DNA of 42,644 nucleotides from Acetatifactor sp. (GTDB lineage: Bacteria > Bacillota > Clostridia > Lachnospirales > Lachnospiraceae): NCBI GenBank assembly GCA_016293615.1, contig JAEDDX010000019.1, forward strand, positions 1 to 42,644, read 5' to 3'. Positions within the stretch are counted from its first letter, which is position 1. Each line of letters begins with the position of its first letter. Below are positions 39,693-42,644 of the stretch, in pieces. Under the pieces are notes generated by a model. It was not told the DNA's origin. It saw only the letters and a list, made by a program, of their open reading frames with translations, and made no database searches. Position numbers and translations under genes: made by a program.

Positions 39693-42383
39693 ATGGTCAG
39701 CAGAATCGCAGCCACAACTGAATATGATACGGTGCAGGAAACTTCATCAGATACTGCAGGCACAGAGAGTAAGGACGAGATCCGGATCTCCGTGCGCAGT
39801 CTGGTGGAGTTTATTTTGCGTCACGGCGATATTGATAACCGAAGACAGGTCTCGCCCGAGGCTGCCTGCAGGGAGGGAAGCCGCATTCACCGCCAGATTC
39901 AGAGGCGTATGGGGCCGGAGTATCTGGCTGAGGTTGCGCTGAAGCTGACCGTGGAGGAAGAGGACTATCGTCTGATCATTGACGGGCGTGCCGACGGTAT
40001 TTTCAGACAGGATGGCAGGGTCGTGATTGATGAGATCAAAGGCACCTATCGTGATCCTGCCAAGTGGAGGGAACCATTGCCCCTTCATCTTGCGCAGGCA
40101 AAGTGCTATGCCTATATTTATGCCCTGCAAAATGGCCTGCAAGAGATTGAGGTGCGTATGACCTACTGTCATATTCCGACGGAGCATCTTCAGTATTTTT
40201 ATGCGGATTTTACCTTTGAGGAGCTGAAGAGATGGTTCGGGGAGCTCCTCGCCGCCTATCATAAATGGGCGTCGTACAACTGTCGGTGGAAGAGAAAGCG
40301 GCAGGATTCCATTCAGAAACTGCAGTTTCCGTTTCCGTACCGGGATGGTCAAAAGGAACTTGTCACGCATGTATATCGTACCATCTATCATCAGAAGAAA
40401 CTGTTTTTGGAGGCTCCGACCGGAGTCGGCAAGACGATTTCCACCGTATATCCGGCCGTGCAGGCCATGGGGCGCGGTATGGGGGAGAAGATTTTCTATC
40501 TGACGGCCAAAACCATTACAAGAACGGTAGCGGATGATACCTTTCAGCTTCTGCGCGACAGAGGACTGGCCTTCAAGAGCGTGATTCTCACGGCGAAGGA
40601 GAAGATCTGCTTCATGGACAAAGCGGAATGTAATCCGGAGCATTGTCCGTACGCCAAGGGGCATTACGACCGTATCAATGAGGCGATGTATGATCTGCTG
40701 ACTTCCACGGATGGCTTCAGCAGAGAGAAGATTGAGAGGTACGCGGAAAAACACAGGGTATGTCCGTTTGAGATGTGTCTGGACATGAGCCTGTTTGCGG
40801 ATGTGGTGATCTGCGACTATAATTATCTCTTTGACCCGGATGTGTACCTGAAGAGATTTTTCGGTGACAATACCTCGGGAGATTATATCTTCCTGATAGA
40901 CGAGGCGCACAATCTGCTGGAAAGAGGCAGAGAGATGTACAGCGCGATCCTGTTCAAGGAGCAATTTCTGGAGCTGCGGCATGAAATGAAAAAGACACTC
41001 ATGTCAGAAATTGCCGGAAAATCGGGAAAACACGGGGTTTCCGGGCAGCTGTCACTCGATATGACAAGTGAGTCGCTCACGGTGTCGCAGGATAATGACA
41101 TACAAAAAGCAGAAGAGACAGACCTGTTTTATGATGAGACATTGGAGGCGGAAGATGACGTCGCTGTCCGCACCCGGCGAAGGACCGGGCACAGTGTGTT
41201 GGTCAGGAAGGGGTTCGCCGAGACGATCATTTATCACCTGGAGAAGTGCAATAAGCAGCTTCTTTCCATGAAGCGGGAATGTGAGCAGAGCATGGTCGTG
41301 GAATCCGTCGAGGATTTTATCAGGCCGCTGCTCCGGCTGCAGGGAGTCATCAGTGATTATCTTGAGGAACAGGAGACGGCGCAGCTTGAGATCAGGGATG
41401 CGCTTCTGGATTTCTATTTTGATGTGAGTCATTTCCTCGAGATGTATGAACTTCTGGATGAAAACTATGTAAAGTATACACAGCTTTGCGACGACGGGTC
41501 ATTCATGATCAAGCTCTTTTGTGTCAATCCGGCCGCCAATCTGGAGCGCTGTATGCAGAAAGGACGCAGCTCGATTCTGTTTTCAGCGACCTTTTTGCCG
41601 ATACAATACTATAAAAAGCTCCTCGGCGGGAAGGAGGAGGACTATGAGGTCTATGCGCAGTCGGTGTTCCGGCCCGAGAAACGCGCGCTCTTGATCGCAG
41701 GGGATGTGACAAGCAGGTATACCAGAAGGTCTGAGGAGGAGTATTACAATATTGCTGCCTATATCGAGCAGATCGTACAAAACAGACACGGCAACTATAT
41801 GGTCTTCTGTCCCTCCTATGCGTTCCTGCGCACCGTATATGAAAAGTATCAGGAGCATTTCGCGGGCCCCGGAAGGGAATGCATCCTGCAGAGCGAGTCA
41901 ATGAACGAAACCGACCGGGAGGAGTTCCTGGGACGGTTTCGCGGCAATGAAACGGAGCTGCTGGCGGACATCGATATCGAGATCGAGGAAGAGGACACGG
42001 TGCTGATCGGGTTCTGCGTCCTTGGCGGGATCTTCAGTGAGGGAATCGACCTGAAAAATGACAGCCTGATCGGCACCATTATTGTGGGGACCGGCCTTCC
42101 GCAGGTCTGCTTTGAGCGAGAACTGTTGAAAGGGTATTTTGATGAGAGCGGGGAGGATGGTTTTGCCTATGCCTACCGATATCCCGGAATGAATAAGGTC
42201 CTCCAGGCAGCCGGACGCGTGATCCGGACGGTGGAGGATATCGGGGTGATTGCGCTGTTGGACGAGAGGTTTCTGCAATTTTCCTACCGCAGACTCTTTC
42301 CGAGGGAGTGGGAGGAGTATGAGGTCGTGACACTGGATACGGTATCGAAAAGGGTCGAGCGTTTCTGGAACGAATGGCTGTGA
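39693..42383 (+). CDS. Rad3/DinG-type iron-sulfur helicase with N-terminal PD-(D/E)XK nuclease domain
   Basis: 896 residues. Residues about 30-180 look like a RecB/Cas4-type nuclease: HRQIQRRM, IDGRADGIF (Asp97), VVIDEIKG (Asp113, Glu114, Lys116), then QAKCYAYIYA. From residue 215 it is a superfamily 2 XPD/DinG helicase: Walker A APTGVGKT (241-248), a cysteine set for an iron-sulfur cluster (KICFMDKAEC, HCPY, CPFEMC), FLIDEAHNLL, and the late motifs FSATFLP, GGIFSEGIDL and QAAGRVIR. It should unwind DNA 5' to 3' and may trim it. It lies after two predicted DNA-repair genes but has its own promoter. The ATG at 39693 has a weak AAGGG very close; a slightly different start is possible. Confidence 0.9.
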   Translation: MVSRIAATTEYDTVQETSSDTAGTESKDEIRISVRSLVEFILRHGDIDNRRQVSPEAACREGSRIHRQIQRRMGPEYLAEVALKLTVEEEDYRLIIDGRADGIFRQDGRVVIDEIKGTYRDPAKWREPLPLHLAQAKCYAYIYALQNGLQEIEVRMTYCHIPTEHLQYFYADFTFEELKRWFGELLAAYHKWASYNCRWKRKRQDSIQKLQFPFPYRDGQKELVTHVYRTIYHQKKLFLEAPTGVGKTISTVYPAVQAMGRGMGEKIFYLTAKTITRTVADDTFQLLRDRGLAFKSVILTAKEKICFMDKAECNPEHCPYAKGHYDRINEAMYDLLTSTDGFSREKIERYAEKHRVCPFEMCLDMSLFADVVICDYNYLFDPDVYLKRFFGDNTSGDYIFLIDEAHNLLERGREMYSAILFKEQFLELRHEMKKTLMSEIAGKSGKHGVSGQLSLDMTSESLTVSQDNDIQKAEETDLFYDETLEAEDDVAVRTRRRTGHSVLVRKGFAETIIYHLEKCNKQLLSMKRECEQSMVVESVEDFIRPLLRLQGVISDYLEEQETAQLEIRDALLDFYFDVSHFLEMYELLDENYVKYTQLCDDGSFMIKLFCVNPAANLERCMQKGRSSILFSATFLPIQYYKKLLGGKEEDYEVYAQSVFRPEKRALLIAGDVTSRYTRRSEEEYYNIAAYIEQIVQNRHGNYMVFCPSYAFLRTVYEKYQEHFAGPGRECILQSESMNETDREEFLGRFRGNETELLADIDIEIEEEDTVLIGFCVLGGIFSEGIDLKNDSLIGTIIVGTGLPQVCFERELLKGYFDESGEDGFAYAYRYPGMNKVLQAAGRVIRTVEDIGVIALLDERFLQFSYRRLFPREWEEYEVVTLDTVSKRVERFWNEWL

Positions 42384-42411
42384 CACAGGTTTCTGACAGA
42401 GCGTGTCTAAG

Positions 42412-42519
42412 AAACTGACATGGTGTATCAAAAAACTGACACATGTGTATAAGTGGATAAATATGTGGATTTACTGGATTTTTTCGGAAGAAACGACAGA
42501 CATATCCACCTTATGCACA
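42412..42519. repeat. Short direct repeats and DnaA-box-like 9-mers between the helicase and GH13 genes
   Basis: AAACTGACA occurs at 42412-42420 and 42433-42441, each followed by GTGTAT. Then come AGTGGATAA (42452-42460) and TGTGGATTT (42464-42472) on one strand, and ATATCCACC (42502-42510) and TTATGCACA (42511-42519) on the other. Each differs by one or two bases from the DnaA box TTATCCACA or its complement. Meaning uncertain. Confidence 0.35.
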
Positions 42520-42603
42520 TTGTGACAGTGTATAACTCGGAAAAACAGGAAAGAAAACCGGTAAAATGGTACTGAACCGGTCAATAAAAAGGAGAATAAC
42601 AAA

Positions 42604-42644
42604 ATGTGGGCATTTGAGAGTGTTTTTTATCAGATTTATCCGTT
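42604..42644 (+). CDS. Start of a GH13 alpha-amylase-family gene, 3' partial
   Basis: Only 13 codons are in the window: MWAFESVFYQIYP. The pattern SVFYQIYP is the first beta strand of the GH13 barrel in cytoplasmic alpha-amylase/neopullulanase-type enzymes of Lachnospiraceae. AAAAGGAG lies 8-9 bp before the ATG. The 220 bp before it hold the short repeats noted at 42412-42519 and an ACCGGT motif that occurs twice (from 42567 and 42585), possibly an operator. Confidence 0.75.
   Translation, partial: MWAFESVFYQIYP

Noticed and set aside
39658..39942. A 94-codon frame overlapping the start of the helicase gene
   Set aside because: It is in a different frame from the family sequence and has no match of its own.

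Overview
The window reads like a chromosome segment of a low-to-mid-GC Gram-positive of the class Clostridia, most likely a plant-fibre-degrading Lachnospiraceae. This is inferred from gene families, not from a marker gene. It has an AddAB nuclease/helicase pair instead of RecBCD, RqcH, a TPP-riboswitch-controlled ThiT, an aldouronate-type ABC transporter with no ATPase of its own, PadR/HAAS-type genes and strong AGGAGG ribosome binding sites. No rRNA, tRNA, cas genes, integrase or transposase was seen.

Layout. 1-2.3 kb: the end of a ComEC-like metallo-beta-lactamase-fold protein and a lipoprotein, convergent with rqcH (2.3-4.1 kb). 4.3-11.9 kb: acylphosphatase, addB and addA, closed by a shared bidirectional terminator. 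12.0-12.8 kb: thiT on the minus strand, with promoter, TPP riboswitch and a hairpin that holds the thiT Shine-Dalgarno sequence. 12.8-13.1 kb: repeat element A. 13.2-15.9 kb: a TetM-like translational GTPase whose C-terminal NYN nuclease domain is in another frame. 15.9-23.0 kb: a GH2 glycosidase, an MraY-type transferase, GreA, a HAD phosphatase fused to a CPBP protease, and a small membrane protein. 23.0-23.6 kb: repeat element B, related to A but inverted and larger. 23.6-31.4 kb: an apparent aldouronate (glucuronoxylan fragment) utilisation locus: a GH67 alpha-glucuronidase fused to an acyltransferase, an AraC-type regulator, two ABC permeases and a solute-binding lipoprotein, with a cre-like site. 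31.4-32.7 kb: a membrane acyltransferase. 32.8-35.9 kb: a visibly AT-rich accessory patch with a PadR regulator, a HAAS-like membrane protein, a secreted protein, a 5'-truncated NlpC/P60-like gene and a lipoprotein. 35.9-36.9 kb: asnA. 37.1-42.4 kb: a DNA-repair-flavoured block (radical SAM protein with HhH motif, its TIGR03915-type partner, and a nuclease-helicase fusion) behind two LexA-like boxes. The window ends at the start of a GH13 amylase-type gene.

The strongest candidate for something undescribed is the pair of repeat elements. Each has terminal inverted repeats around oppositely oriented arrays of hairpin-forming units of about 50-60 bp. These flank a 93-nt core that is identical between the copies except for two bases, and those two bases swap an A-T pair for a G-C pair in the same stem. 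The GNAT-GH67 fusion and the frameshifted GTPase-NYN fusion are the next most interesting points.
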